Counted from the first letter of the stretch, positions 33,569-42,726 are shown. The stretch is 64,000 nt of DNA from DTDR01 sp964505415 (GCA_964505415.1 CAZDHW010000002.1:1-64000), one strand, 5' to 3'. Translations and numbers: made by a program. Notes: generated by a model from the sequence alone, not told the origin.

Positions 33569-36420
33569 TTGCTAAATTAATATTAGCTCCAGCAGGCAGT
33601 GGTAAAACCAAAAGATTAGCCGAAAAGTATTTAGAACTTTTAAAAAAAGGAGTACCGGTAGAGAAAATTTTAGCCATTACTTTTACAGAAAAAGCCGCTT
33701 ACGAAATGAAAGAAAGAATTTTTAATTTAGCAAAAAAAGATAAAGAGATATTTAAAAAATTAAAAGAGAATTTAAATAAAATTAGAATTTCTACAATTGA
33801 TTCTTTTTGTTTTTCTCTAATTAAACGTTTTTCTTTCTTTTTAAATTTATCTCATTATTTGGATGTGATTGAAAATCCCAGAAATCTTTATGAGAAAGCG
33901 ATTGAAAAAAGTATTCTTTTTTTAAAAGAAAATGACCCTCTTTACCCACTGCTATTAAATTTTTTAGTAGAAAATGGATTTAAAGGATATGATCGTTTAA
34001 AAAAGAATTTTCTTCTTCCCTTTTTAGAAAAAAGATTGTTTGCTTCTCGGGCAATAATTGAAGAAACAAAAGAAAAAGTAAATAAAAATAATGAAAAAGA
34101 ATTAAAAAGATTGTTGAGTACCTCTTTGGGAAATATTGCCTTTCGATTTTATAAAGAGAAAGTGGAAAAAAATTACCAACAAGAAAAATTAAAAAGAGAG
34201 ATTTTAGATTTTTCTGATTTAGAACTTTTGACCGATTTTCTTTTAACTGAGCATCCCGAATTTCACAACATTTTAGATGCCTTTGACGAAAGGACTGATC
34301 ACATTTTAGTTGATGAGTTTCAAGATACTAATTATTTACAATGGTCAATAATTGATAAACTTACTGAAGAATGGCGTTCAGGCAAAGGACGAAAAAGTGA
34401 GTTAGGAGTGACTCCTTCACTTTTTTTGGTAGGTGACAAGAACCAATCGATATATTATTTTCGTGGCGCTAATGTTGAAATTGTAAATTATGCCCAAAAA
34501 AAATTAAAAGAATGGCTTAAAGAAGATTTCCACTTAGAAATTGTAAAAGATAATTATCGGAGTTTACCAGCAATAATTAATTTTACCAATGTATTGTTTT
34601 CCGAAATCTTTGGCAAAAATTATAATCCTTTTATAAAAAAACGGAACAATGAAAATCCTGGGAGAGTTGAGATTATTATCATTGAAAGTGAAGAACAAAC
34701 TGAAGAAAGAAGAAAATTAGAAGCGGAAGTTATTGCCCAAAAAATAAAAGCAATTGTCAATAATTTAAAACTTTATCGTTTAGGGGAAGAAAAGGAATAT
34801 CTTTGTGATTACAAAGATATTACTATTTTACTGAGAAAAAGAACCTATTTAAAAATTTTAGAAGAAAAATTGCGCGAGTATGGAATTCCTTTTGTGGTGG
34901 TTAAAGGAACAGGTTTTTATGAAGAGCCGGAAATTCAATTTCTTTTAAGTTTTGTAAGATTTTTGGGCGACCCTACATCTTCTTATAATCTTTATCTTTT
35001 ATTAAAAAGTCCTTTATTCAATTTTAGCGACGATGAGATTTTGCAAATAAATAAAGAAGAAGGTTTTACTCTTTACGAAAAGTTGTTAAACTACTATCAG
35101 CATAGCGATGAAAGACGAAAAGCTGATATTGAATATTTAAAAAATCTTTTGGCTAACTATTACCAGGAGAGGTTATCAATATTTATTGAAAAAGTATTAA
35201 CCGAAAGAAAAGTTTATTCTTTTCTTACTGATCCCCAGAGAAAAGCAAATGTGAAAAAATTTTTAAATCTAATTGAAAAATTAGAAAGTGAAAATCAAAC
35301 TTTATTGGGGATAATTCAGTTTTTTCAGTTTGTTAAAGAAGACGAACCCAAAGCCAATATTAATACCGAAGAAATGAATGTAGTAAAAATAATGACCGTT
35401 CACGAAGCTAAGGGGCTTCAATTTCCGGTGGTTTTTTTCCCTTTTTTAGATGAAAGTGTGGAGGTCAAATATACCCAGTCATTTTTATTTGTTGAGGAAG
35501 AAAAAAAAGTAAGATATATTGGGGAAGGAATTGGGGAGATGCGAAAATTTAATCAGGAATTTTTATCCCATAAGGAAAAAGAAAAAGAAGAAGAGAAAAG
35601 AATTTTTTATGTGGCTGTTACCCGAGCAACCGATGCTCTTTATCTCTCCGGTGTTTACAATGAAAGAATTGGCGAGTCAAAACTTCTTTGGTTAATAGAT
35701 AAACTGGATATTAAGAAAGTGAATAATACTTATCAATTAGGAAAAAAGATTGAAGAGGTAAGAATACTGACTAAAGAGGAAGTAGCTAAGGAATATAAAG
35801 AGATAAGAGAAGAAATAAAAACTGAAGAAAAGGAAATACCCGAAATAATGGTTGAGAAGATCAGAAAATCAAGAAGAATAAGATATGTTGAAGTTACTGA
35901 GATCTTACCCAAAGAAAGAAGACGCCATTCTTGGGAATGGGTTATTTTTGGAGAGGTTTTACATACCATTTTTGATGAGGTTAGCAAAGGATATTTAAAT
36001 TTAAACGAAAAAGAAATTGAAAAACGGGGAAGAGAACTTTTAAAAAGAAAAGGAATTAGCATGATTGACTTGGAAAAATGGATAAAAGAAATTTTAACCC
36101 ATTATCAAAAATTAAAAGAAGGAAATTTATTAAAAATCATTGAAAAAAGAGAAAATGGTTATAGTGAACTACCTTTTATTTTAAAAGAGAAAGATACTAT
36201 ATATTCTGGTCGGATTGATAAAATTATTATTGAAGATCACAAAATCTATTTATACGATTACAAAACTTTCCCTCTTAAAGAAAAAGAATGTGAAAAAATT
36301 GCCAAAAGTTATTTACCCCAATTAAGAATTTACGAAAAGGCAATAAAACAGATCTTTAATAAAGAAGTGGAAAAATATATACTCTTTACTGCCCTTGGTA
36401 AATTAGTCTTTGTCGCATAA
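33565..36420 (+). CDS. addA: AddA-like helicase-nuclease subunit
   Basis: The 951-residue SF1A helicase has Walker A APAGSGKT (8-15), motif Ia AITFTEKAA, motif II VDEFQDTN, motif III GDKNQSIYYFRGA, motif V MTVHEAKGLQFPVVF and motif VI VAVTRATDAL. A C-terminal PD-(D/E)XK nuclease follows (GRIDKII, YDYKT near 890). It is somewhat short for AddA. Start codon ATGA overlaps addB, so the two subunits are coupled. Its 3' end overlaps the convergent gene at 36403 by 18 nt. Confidence 0.9.
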   Translation: MIAKLILAPAGSGKTKRLAEKYLELLKKGVPVEKILAITFTEKAAYEMKERIFNLAKKDKEIFKKLKENLNKIRISTIDSFCFSLIKRFSFFLNLSHYLDVIENPRNLYEKAIEKSILFLKENDPLYPLLLNFLVENGFKGYDRLKKNFLLPFLEKRLFASRAIIEETKEKVNKNNEKELKRLLSTSLGNIAFRFYKEKVEKNYQQEKLKREILDFSDLELLTDFLLTEHPEFHNILDAFDERTDHILVDEFQDTNYLQWSIIDKLTEEWRSGKGRKSELGVTPSLFLVGDKNQSIYYFRGANVEIVNYAQKKLKEWLKEDFHLEIVKDNYRSLPAIINFTNVLFSEIFGKNYNPFIKKRNNENPGRVEIIIIESEEQTEERRKLEAEVIAQKIKAIVNNLKLYRLGEEKEYLCDYKDITILLRKRTYLKILEEKLREYGIPFVVVKGTGFYEEPEIQFLLSFVRFLGDPTSSYNLYLLLKSPLFNFSDDEILQINKEEGFTLYEKLLNYYQHSDERRKADIEYLKNLLANYYQERLSIFIEKVLTERKVYSFLTDPQRKANVKKFLNLIEKLESENQTLLGIIQFFQFVKEDEPKANINTEEMNVVKIMTVHEAKGLQFPVVFFPFLDESVEVKYTQSFLFVEEEKKVRYIGEGIGEMRKFNQEFLSHKEKEKEEEKRIFYVAVTRATDALYLSGVYNERIGESKLLWLIDKLDIKKVNNTYQLGKKIEEVRILTKEEVAKEYKEIREEIKTEEKEIPEIMVEKIRKSRRIRYVEVTEILPKERRRHSWEWVIFGEVLHTIFDEVSKGYLNLNEKEIEKRGRELLKRKGISMIDLEKWIKEILTHYQKLKEGNLLKIIEKRENGYSELPFILKEKDTIYSGRIDKIIIEDHKIYLYDYKTFPLKEKECEKIAKSYLPQLRIYEKAIKQIFNKEVEKYILFTALGKLVFVA

Positions 36421-36750
36421 AGGACATTGCCAATCAGGTTCTTTAGGAACTGGATGGGGTTGGCCATTACGATTTAATCGGTGCCATAATTCACATTCCA
36501 ATAAAAAGGCTTCATAAGCAGTTTCAGTTGTTTTTGCCCAAAAATAGGCATATTGCGCGTCTATCCCTCTGACCGTTTCAGTTAATTTCTTTAAGGTTTC
36601 TAATAGGTCTTCGTCAGCTCGTCCAATCTTTATTGGAACTTCACCATCGTTAGATAATAAAAAAACGCCTGGTTTTTTCTCTCCTTCAATAAAATAATAA
36701 TCTAACCATTCTAAACGTCGAAATTTAATCCCCTCCATATCCAACATCAT
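36403..36750 (-). CDS. unidentified small protein with GIY-YIG-like pattern and terminal CxxC
   Basis: The 115-residue protein has GVFLLSNDGEVPIKIGRAD (about 28-46), then YFWAKTTETAYEAFLLECELWHRLN (written in pieces: YAYFWAK, ETAYEAFLLECELWHR). This order resembles a GIY-YIG-like fold (V-F-L-L, I-x-I-G-R, late Glu), but canonical catalytic Tyr pairs are not obvious, so the fold call is tentative. It ends in CPLCDKD. AGGAGG lies so close to two successive ATGs (36750, 36747) that either may be used. A perfect consensus promoter drives it alone, suggesting high expression. Confidence 0.65.
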   Translation of the reverse strand: MMLDMEGIKFRRLEWLDYYFIEGEKKPGVFLLSNDGEVPIKIGRADEDLLETLKKLTETVRGIDAQYAYFWAKTTETAYEAFLLECELWHRLNRNGQPHPVPKEPDWQCPLCDKD

Positions 36751-36780
36751 CCCTCCTTTTTAACACACACCTCTATAAAT

Positions 36781-36809
36781 ATTATAACAAAAAAAATTTG
36801 AAATGTCAA
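36781..36809 (-). promoter_or_regulatory. perfect consensus sigma70 promoter
   Basis: On the minus strand TTGACA (36804-36809), exactly 17 bp, then TATAAT (36781-36786). This is the best match to the housekeeping consensus in the window and drives the 36403-36750 gene with a leader of about 25 nt and AGGAGG. Confidence 0.8.
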
Positions 36810-36883
36810 GTATTTTAGAAACTTTATTTATAAAAAACCAGGTTTCACTTACTAAATAGATATCCCTCCAAATTTTTAAAACT

Positions 36884-36911
36884 TTGACTTTTAAAATTGG
36901 GGTTTTATAAT
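36884..36911 (+). promoter_or_regulatory. promoter of the lamin-tail-domain gene (leaderless type)
   Basis: TTGACT (36884-36889), a 16-bp spacer and TATAAT (36906-36911) are followed by 5 nt and the ATG at 36917. No Shine-Dalgarno is possible. Confidence 0.65.
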
Positions 36912-36916
36912 TTTAT

Positions 36917-38125
36917 ATGTTTTTCATTTTAATTCTTCTTCAATCAAAATTAGTTATTACGGAAGTAATGGCAAATCCCAAAGGAAAAACCGGAAGGTTT
37001 TATCCGGAAGATAGAAATGAGTTTGTGGAAGTTTTTAATGCGAGTAACGAAACGATAGATATTGGAGCTTATAAAATTACTGATTTTGATGCCACCGATT
37101 CCATTGTCCCTTTTAAAGATACTACCATTTTAATTAAATATCCAACTTTAAAAATTAATACTGCCAAAATACCGCCAAAATCTTATTGCTTAATTCTTGA
37201 TCCAGAATATACCTCGGATTCGGCTATCGGCGGAGAAGTTCAACCTTATTTTTTCCCGGAGAGTTTGATTGTGGTTACCATTAATAACACTACTATTGGC
37301 GATGAACTCCAACAGAATGACCCTTTAATGTTATTTTCTTTAACTGACACTTCTACTTTTGGTACTCCTTTTGATGAAAATGACACATTTCCCAAAAGTA
37401 TAAAAGATGGTTATTCTTACGAAAGGATTTCTTTTACTGCTGAAGATAAAAAAGAAAATTGGTTCCCTTCTTTATGCGAATACGGAACACCGGGAAGGGA
37501 TAACAGTATTTTTTATTTAGCCGACCCCTTTATCGCCAATTTTTCTTGGGAAAACATTGATAAAAGTAATCGTTTAGGCATTTTTAAAATTATTATTGGT
37601 AATAACGGTTCGGTAAATAGCGAAACTCTGTTTTTAAAGATTTTTCAAAATAACCGATATAAAAAAGAGATTTTTTTAGAAAAACTATTACCCAAAAAAG
37701 AAAGCCTTCTTTCTTTTATTTTAGATTCCTTAGATTTTGGTTATAATAAAATAGAGATAAAATTGTTAGCTAAAAACGATTTTGATACTACTAATAATTA
37801 TCAATTTTTAGAATTATTTTTGTTTAAAGAGAATGAGAGATTTTTAATTGTTCCCCAGGTTTTTTGTCGGCATCTCAATAATAATATAAGATTTGAATTT
37901 TCTCTGCCGGAAAAAGGAGATTGGGAATTGGTAATCTTTGATTTAAAAGGAAAATTAATAAAGAAATTTAAGGAGCAAGTAGTTAAAAAAGAGTTCTTTA
38001 TTATTTGGGACATTTCCAAAGAGAATTTAAAGAATGGACTTTATCTGGCGAAGTTGCGGTATAAATATAACAATCAGATATTCGAAGAAAAAAAAGGGTT
38101 TTTGATTACCTATGGAAGAGATTAA
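36917..38125 (+). CDS. secreted lamin-tail-domain protein with T9SS-type C-terminus
   Basis: The 402-residue protein has a short hydrophobic start, then a lamin-tail domain (about 12-145: VITEVMANP, NEFVEVFNASNETIDIGAYKI). A CARDB-like beta domain follows (about 200-300) and then a C-terminal sorting-type domain (WELVIFDLKGKLI, FIIWDISKENLKNGLYLAKL). This build is typical of surface or secreted proteins of T9SS bacteria. The N-terminal signal is unusually short (about 10 residues), so an upstream start might be missed, but the promoter and ATG fit. It overlaps the Mut7-C gene by 14 nt. Confidence 0.78.
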   Translation: MFFILILLQSKLVITEVMANPKGKTGRFYPEDRNEFVEVFNASNETIDIGAYKITDFDATDSIVPFKDTTILIKYPTLKINTAKIPPKSYCLILDPEYTSDSAIGGEVQPYFFPESLIVVTINNTTIGDELQQNDPLMLFSLTDTSTFGTPFDENDTFPKSIKDGYSYERISFTAEDKKENWFPSLCEYGTPGRDNSIFYLADPFIANFSWENIDKSNRLGIFKIIIGNNGSVNSETLFLKIFQNNRYKKEIFLEKLLPKKESLLSFILDSLDFGYNKIEIKLLAKNDFDTTNNYQFLELFLFKENERFLIVPQVFCRHLNNNIRFEFSLPEKGDWELVIFDLKGKLIKKFKEQVVKKEFFIIWDISKENLKNGLYLAKLRYKYNNQIFEEKKGFLITYGRD

Positions 38126-38597
38126 ATTTCTTTGTGATTTTATGCTTGGTAAATTAGCCAAATATTTGCGGATGTTAGGTTTTGATACCTATTATGAAAA
38201 AGAGGTTAGTTCTTTAAAAATGGAGTTTATTGCCCATACAGAAAATCGGATTATTATTACCAGAAATAAAAAATACCAGAATAAAGAAAACTGCCTTTTT
38301 TTAACCACCGATAATCCCAAAGAGCAACTTTTAATTGTTCTTAATAAATTTGCTCTCTTTGATAAAATCAAACTGGCAAGCAGGTGTTTGCTTTGTAACG
38401 AAATGGTTAAAAAGATTGATAAAAAAGATGTGAAAGGAAAAGTGCCTTATTATGTTTTTCAAACAAAAGCCGAGTTTAGTTATTGTCCTATTTGTGGAAG
38501 AATTTATTGGCCTGGAACCCATTACGAAAAGATGAGGGAGTTTTTAAAAGAAATAGAAAATGCCGGGGGCCGGAGTCGAACCGGCACGGACTTTTAA
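38112..38597 (+). CDS. Mut7-C (DUF82) PIN-like RNase domain protein
   Basis: The 161-residue protein starts FLCDFMLGKLAKYLRMLGFDTYY and has IITRNKKY, both marks of the Mut7-C family, a PIN-like predicted RNase. A zinc ribbon follows (CLLCNEM and CPICGRIYWPGTHYEKM). The conserved part ends near residue 150; the last dozen residues (AGGRSRTGTDF) are read from the antisense strand of tRNA-Leu(UAA), within which the stop codon lies. Function: probable RNA cleavage, substrate unknown. Confidence 0.82.
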   Translation: MEEIKFLCDFMLGKLAKYLRMLGFDTYYEKEVSSLKMEFIAHTENRIIITRNKKYQNKENCLFLTTDNPKEQLLIVLNKFALFDKIKLASRCLLCNEMVKKIDKKDVKGKVPYYVFQTKAEFSYCPICGRIYWPGTHYEKMREFLKEIENAGGRSRTGTDF

Positions 38598-38648
38598 AAG
38601 TCCAGCGGATTTTAAGTCCGCTGCGTCTTCCAATTCCGCCACCCCGGC
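38561..38648 (-). tRNA. tRNA-Leu (anticodon TAA)
   Basis: An 88-nt class II tRNA on the minus strand. Acceptor GCCGGGG/CCCCGGC has discriminator A (38561). The anticodon stem GCGGA/TCCGC encloses CTTAAAA with anticodon TAA; the long variable arm GGACTTTTAAAAGTCC is a perfect hairpin; the T-loop GTTCGACTC is standard. CCA is not encoded. A promoter-like TTGATT, 16 bp, TATCAT lies upstream, ending 10 nt before the 5' end. It overlaps the Mut7-C gene tail by 37 nt. Confidence 0.95.
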
Positions 38649-38690
38649 ATTTGGTAAAATGATAATAATTTTTAAAGAAAAATCAAGAAG

Positions 38691-39554
38691 ATGAAGATCG
38701 GTATTCCCAAAGGGCTATATTTTTATTACCACAAAGATTTCCTTTTAGAATTTTTTGATAATCTTAAGTTAACCGTTCTTTTTTCTTCTGATACTACCCA
38801 AAAGACAATTGCCGAGGGCTCCCAATTAACTCCTTCGGAGATTTGTTTATCAACGAAAGTTTTTTTTGGTCATATTAAAGAATTAGTCGCTAATTGTGAT
38901 TATCTTTTTTTAATTAGATTAGTAAAAAAATATAGCCATAATAAAAGACCTTTATTTGGTTGTCCGAAGTTTATCGGTTTGCCCGATTTGGTAAAAGCAG
39001 TTTTTAATAATATTAAAATTTTAGAGTTGGTAATTGATGAAGAACTAAAAAATGAAGAAGAAAGTTATTACGAAGTATTTAAGAAATTTGGTTTTTCTAA
39101 AAAAGAAATCTTGAATGCCTATAAAAAAGCCAAAGAAAAAACTAAAGAAAAAAAATTGGAAAAGGGAGATATTTTGATTATTGGTCATCCTTATATTTTG
39201 TTTGATAGTCAATTGTCTTTGGGACTATTGAATATTTTAAAGACAATGGGAGTTAAATTTATCACCAGTTTTCAATTCTTTGGCAAAGATTTGGATAAAG
39301 AAAAAGAAATTTGTTGGTATTATCATCGCCATTTATTAGTAGCGGCTTATTGGGCAAAGGAGAATAACATTTCGGGAATAATCACTATCAATACTTTTCC
39401 TTGCGGAACCCAGCCAATTATTGATGAAAGAATAAAAAAAATATGCTCGAATACTAACATTTTACAAATAATAATTGATGAACATACCCAGAAAGAAGCT
39501 TTTATAACGCGCTTAGAATCATTTTTAGATTTAATTAAAATAAAGAAAAAATGA
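38691..39554 (+). CDS. DUF2229/activase-related protein, first of a pair
   Basis: The 287-residue protein opens with KIGIPKGLYFYYHKDFLLEFF, the start of the DUF2229 (acyl-CoA dehydratase activase-related) family. Conserved Cys occur in SEICLSTKVFFGH, FGCPKFIG and FPCGTQP and could hold an iron-sulfur cluster. Family members resemble the 2-hydroxyacyl-CoA dehydratase component and accompany BadF-type ATPases, none of which is seen here. It overlaps the second member by ATGA. Actual substrate unknown. Confidence 0.75.
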   Translation: MKIGIPKGLYFYYHKDFLLEFFDNLKLTVLFSSDTTQKTIAEGSQLTPSEICLSTKVFFGHIKELVANCDYLFLIRLVKKYSHNKRPLFGCPKFIGLPDLVKAVFNNIKILELVIDEELKNEEESYYEVFKKFGFSKKEILNAYKKAKEKTKEKKLEKGDILIIGHPYILFDSQLSLGLLNILKTMGVKFITSFQFFGKDLDKEKEICWYYHRHLLVAAYWAKENNISGIITINTFPCGTQPIIDERIKKICSNTNILQIIIDEHTQKEAFITRLESFLDLIKIKKK

Positions 39555-40642
39555 AAGCCACATTTCCTTACATGGGAAATATTTATATTCCTTTAAAAAC
39601 TTTATTAAAAGAACTAAATATTGAACCAATAATTCCGCCACCACCGAATAAAGAGACTTTATCCTTAGGAACAAAATATTCACCAGAGTTAATGTGTATA
39701 CCTTTTAAATTAACCTTAGGAAATTTAATTAAAGCCCTGGAGATGGGTGCCGACACTATTATCCATTGTAGCGGTTTTTGGTCTTGTCGGTATGGTCATT
39801 ATCCTTATCTCCACGCTGAGATTTTAAGAAATCTTGGCTACAAATTTTTTCACATTATTTTAAAAAAAGAAGAATTAAAAAATGTTTACATTATTTTAAA
39901 AAATATCTTTAAGAAAGATGTTATTATTTTAGAAAAATTAACCAAAGCAGTTTTAAAAACCTATTTTAAATCAACGATTATGGAAGAATTAGAAAGAAAA
40001 GCGATGGCGGTAAGACCCTTAGAGAAAAGAAAAGGCCAAACCACCAAGGTTTTGAGTAAATATCTTAAAAAACTTTTTCAGGCGGATAATATTTTTCAAA
40101 TGAAAAAAATTAAAAAACTTGGTATAAAAGCTTTAGAAAATTTAATAGACGAAAAAAAAAGAAAGTTTTTTATCCCCAAAATAAAAATTGTTGGCGAAGC
40201 TTTCTGTGTTATTGAACCTTATGTTAATTTTCGAATTGTTGAAAAATTGGGAGAGATGGGTTTTTATGCCGATCCTTTTTTAACTGCCCATTCTTGGCTT
40301 GGTTTCCATTCAATAAGATTAGGAAATAATCTTTATAAGAAAATCAAAAATTTGGCAAAAGAATATTGGCAATATAATGTGGGTGGCGAAGATATGAATA
40401 CTATTGGTCATACCTTATTGGCAATAAAAGAAGGATATTCAGGAATAATCCATCTTCATCCTTTTGGTTGTTTGGCTCAAACAATGGTCCAGGGAATTTT
40501 AGGAAAAATAAGTGAAAAATACTCAATTCCTCTTTTGGATATTTCTTTAGACGAACACACATCAGAAAATATAATCGAGAATAGGTTATCGGCTTTTTGT
40601 GAAATTATCAAAAAAAATTTAGCTTATTATAAATTTCTATAA
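39551..40642 (+). CDS. DUF2229/activase-related protein, second of a pair
   Basis: The 363-residue protein is related to its upstream partner: ATFPYMGNIYIPLKTLL opening, Cys in PELMCIPFK, HCSGFWSCRYGHY and HPFGCLAQ, and an ending (LLDISLDEHTSENIIENRL) that parallels the partner (IIIDEHTQKEAFITRL). The two look like halves of a heterodimer with iron-sulfur-binding cysteines. Families of this type are linked to radical or reductive dehydratase systems, but no partner enzyme lies nearby, so the role is open. Confidence 0.75.
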   Translation: MKATFPYMGNIYIPLKTLLKELNIEPIIPPPPNKETLSLGTKYSPELMCIPFKLTLGNLIKALEMGADTIIHCSGFWSCRYGHYPYLHAEILRNLGYKFFHIILKKEELKNVYIILKNIFKKDVIILEKLTKAVLKTYFKSTIMEELERKAMAVRPLEKRKGQTTKVLSKYLKKLFQADNIFQMKKIKKLGIKALENLIDEKKRKFFIPKIKIVGEAFCVIEPYVNFRIVEKLGEMGFYADPFLTAHSWLGFHSIRLGNNLYKKIKNLAKEYWQYNVGGEDMNTIGHTLLAIKEGYSGIIHLHPFGCLAQTMVQGILGKISEKYSIPLLDISLDEHTSENIIENRLSAFCEIIKKNLAYYKFL

Positions 40643-40914
40643 GAGATCAGTTAACATCAGGTATAAACAAAGGTAATAGTAGGTGCCAAGAAAATGGTTT
40701 TAAGGTAGGTGTTGGAAATGGTTATATTAAATTGGGTAAAAATAAGTCTATTAATAAGATAAAAAAGGCATATAATGATTGAAAATCATATAAATTTTAA
40801 GTATACTTTTAAAAGGCAATTATTGAAAGGGAAGGGGAGGCATTCCCTGGATGGTAGGGGTATTAAGAGGGATGTTTTTTCAAATTTTAAATCCGACTTT
40901 TTTAAAACTTTCGT
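40643..40914. other. intergenic stretch, possible coding relic
   Basis: No recognised gene lies here. The segment is richer in G than its neighbours. Two short open frames abut: one running from the preceding gene region to a TGA at 40780-40782, and a 47-codon frame 40775-40918. Neither resembles a family I know and there is no convincing ribosome site. It may be a decayed gene or simply a leader region; the promoter at 40915 follows. Confidence 0.3.
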
Positions 40915-40942
40915 TTGACATTTAGGTATATTTTGCTATACT
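40915..40942 (+). promoter_or_regulatory. promoter of the secreted protein at 40975
   Basis: TTGACA (40915-40920), a 16-bp spacer and TATACT (40937-40942), followed by a leader of about 26 nt with AAAGGAGG before the ATG at 40975. Confidence 0.75.
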
Positions 40943-40974
40943 TTATTATGTTTATTAAAGAAAAAGGAGGAAGA

Positions 40975-42684
40975 ATGAAAAAGAGATTATTATTTTTTAT
41001 TTTATTTACATTAATCTTTGCTCAAGAGAAAGAGCTTTTTTATCCCTCCAATGTGGCCATTCCATGTCCGATCTTTAAACCGGAGATTGTCCCTTTGCCA
41101 CCAGCAGGAAATGATAATCCCGATTATGATACTTTAGCCTATGATGATAATATTCGAGCAACCGCTTGGGCCTGGAACGCTCGGGGCAATGGTTGGGGAA
41201 TGAAGTTTATCTCACCGGCTCCAACTATTCGTTTATATGGTGCTTTAGTAATGCTTTGGGATACAACTTGGCCGATCCCTGGTGGAAGAAGATTTTTAGT
41301 AAGGGTCTTAAAAGATGATGGTCCAAATGGCGCTCCGGGAACATTGGTTTATGAATCAGATACTATTTTAGGTACTCGCGGTGCCTGGAATTTTGTTCCT
41401 ATTGATACCCCAATTGTTAACAGCAATTTCTATATCTTTTATATCCAACCTGATTCCTATCCAATTTGTCCAGGTTTATGTATTGATGGTGCCAGTAATA
41501 CCCAAGATAATATCCTTTGGCAGTATCTTAATGGTAGTTATTCTTTTGACAAAAGAAGAGGAGAATGGTTTATTAGAGCGGTTATCAGTTGGACACCTCA
41601 AGATAGTAATTTAATGACGACAGTTTTCGGTAGTATGCCTTTTGATACTGTTCCGAGGATTAATTTCACAATAAGGGCAACCGTGAAAAATATTGGTAGT
41701 CAAACAATCCCGAGCGGTGTGCCAGTAAAATTAAGAATAGTTGGCCCTCAAGGTTATGTTTATGAAGATATTGATCAAACAACCACAACTAATTTAGCAA
41801 GAAGACAGTCACAGACAATTACCTTTACCCCTGCCTGGCGAATTCCCGATACCAGCGGAACCTATCAGATAATTGTTTGGCACGAACTTCCTGGCGACGA
41901 GTATCGTTTTAATGATACTATCAAAAGAAGTTTAGGAGTTGCTTCGTGGATTACTTATGCTGATTGGAATAATCCCTATTGGGTTACTTGGGCTGGGCCA
42001 CAAAGAGCAACTCGTTTCAATCCGGCAGATTTTAGATTAACTTATCCATTTGCCATCACTCGGCTAAAACATCAATTTTATTGGCATCAACAAGCTCCTT
42101 GGCCCGATAGCATTTTCCAATTTAAGATTTATGGTGATGATGGACAAACTTTATTATATGAATCCGATACCATAAGAGCAGTTTCTTATCCTGGAGTTAT
42201 TGAACACGCAGTAGAGCCACCAGTAACTATTAGCTCAGGAACATTTTATGTGGCAGTTGTACCGAGAAGTTATTCGGGGCATCCTTCAAGTTTAGCCGAT
42301 AACCAACCAGATGGAAAATCTTTTTACGGTGTTCCTGGAAGTTGGCAACCGTGGAATAATGGCGAATTTTTCAACGCCGTTTCAGTAAGATTAATTTCTT
42401 CTGTTGAAGAGATTGATAATTATCCGGTTAATTTTGATGTGAAGGAGAGCACTAATCCAAAAAGAGAACTAAGAATAAGCTGGCAGATTCCTAAAGGGGA
42501 ATGGGTAAAAATAAAATTATATGATGTGAGTGGAAAAGTAATAAGATACTTTTACAAAAAAGCCGAAAATACTTCTCAAAGAGGTCTAATTACTATTGAC
42601 AACAAATCCCTTTCTAAAGGTGTCTATATTCTCCATTTTGAAACTCAGCGTTATAATAAAACCAAGAAATTGATTATCCTTTAA
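40975..42684 (+). CDS. secreted protein with CARDB-like and T9SS-type C-terminal domains
   Basis: The 569-residue protein has a clear signal peptide (about 1-18, ending FAQ). Two similar beta-sandwich regions (about 50-200 and 335-470) both contain a fall-off element of the kind L-x-Y-E-S-D-T-I. Between them lies a CARDB-like domain (about 225-320: TVKNIGSQTIPSGVPV). The last 75 residues are the T9SS-type sorting domain (IKLYDVSGKVIRYF, SLSKGVYILHFE, ending KKLIIL). I use the ATG at 40975 with a strong Shine-Dalgarno; upstream in-frame codons overlap the promoter. Likely surface-exposed or released; target unknown. Confidence 0.85.
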   Translation: MKKRLLFFILFTLIFAQEKELFYPSNVAIPCPIFKPEIVPLPPAGNDNPDYDTLAYDDNIRATAWAWNARGNGWGMKFISPAPTIRLYGALVMLWDTTWPIPGGRRFLVRVLKDDGPNGAPGTLVYESDTILGTRGAWNFVPIDTPIVNSNFYIFYIQPDSYPICPGLCIDGASNTQDNILWQYLNGSYSFDKRRGEWFIRAVISWTPQDSNLMTTVFGSMPFDTVPRINFTIRATVKNIGSQTIPSGVPVKLRIVGPQGYVYEDIDQTTTTNLARRQSQTITFTPAWRIPDTSGTYQIIVWHELPGDEYRFNDTIKRSLGVASWITYADWNNPYWVTWAGPQRATRFNPADFRLTYPFAITRLKHQFYWHQQAPWPDSIFQFKIYGDDGQTLLYESDTIRAVSYPGVIEHAVEPPVTISSGTFYVAVVPRSYSGHPSSLADNQPDGKSFYGVPGSWQPWNNGEFFNAVSVRLISSVEEIDNYPVNFDVKESTNPKRELRISWQIPKGEWVKIKLYDVSGKVIRYFYKKAENTSQRGLITIDNKSLSKGVYILHFETQRYNKTKKLIIL

Positions 42685-42691
42685 AAAAGGA

Positions 42692-42719
42692 AAGGGGGAG
42701 GTAAAAAACCTCCCCCCTT
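42692..42719. terminator. bidirectional terminator between convergent genes
   Basis: A stem AAGGGGGAGGT (42692-42702) pairs with ACCTCCCCCCTT (42708-42719) around a 5-nt loop. T-rich sequence follows on the minus strand (six T in a row) and AT-rich sequence on the plus strand. It sits between the 40975-42684 gene and the convergent radical SAM gene. Confidence 0.8.
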
Positions 42720-42726
42720 AATAATT

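Noticed and set aside
40775..40918. 47-codon frame before the 40975 gene
   Set aside because: No ribosome site or recognisable product, and it runs into the -35 box of the next promoter.
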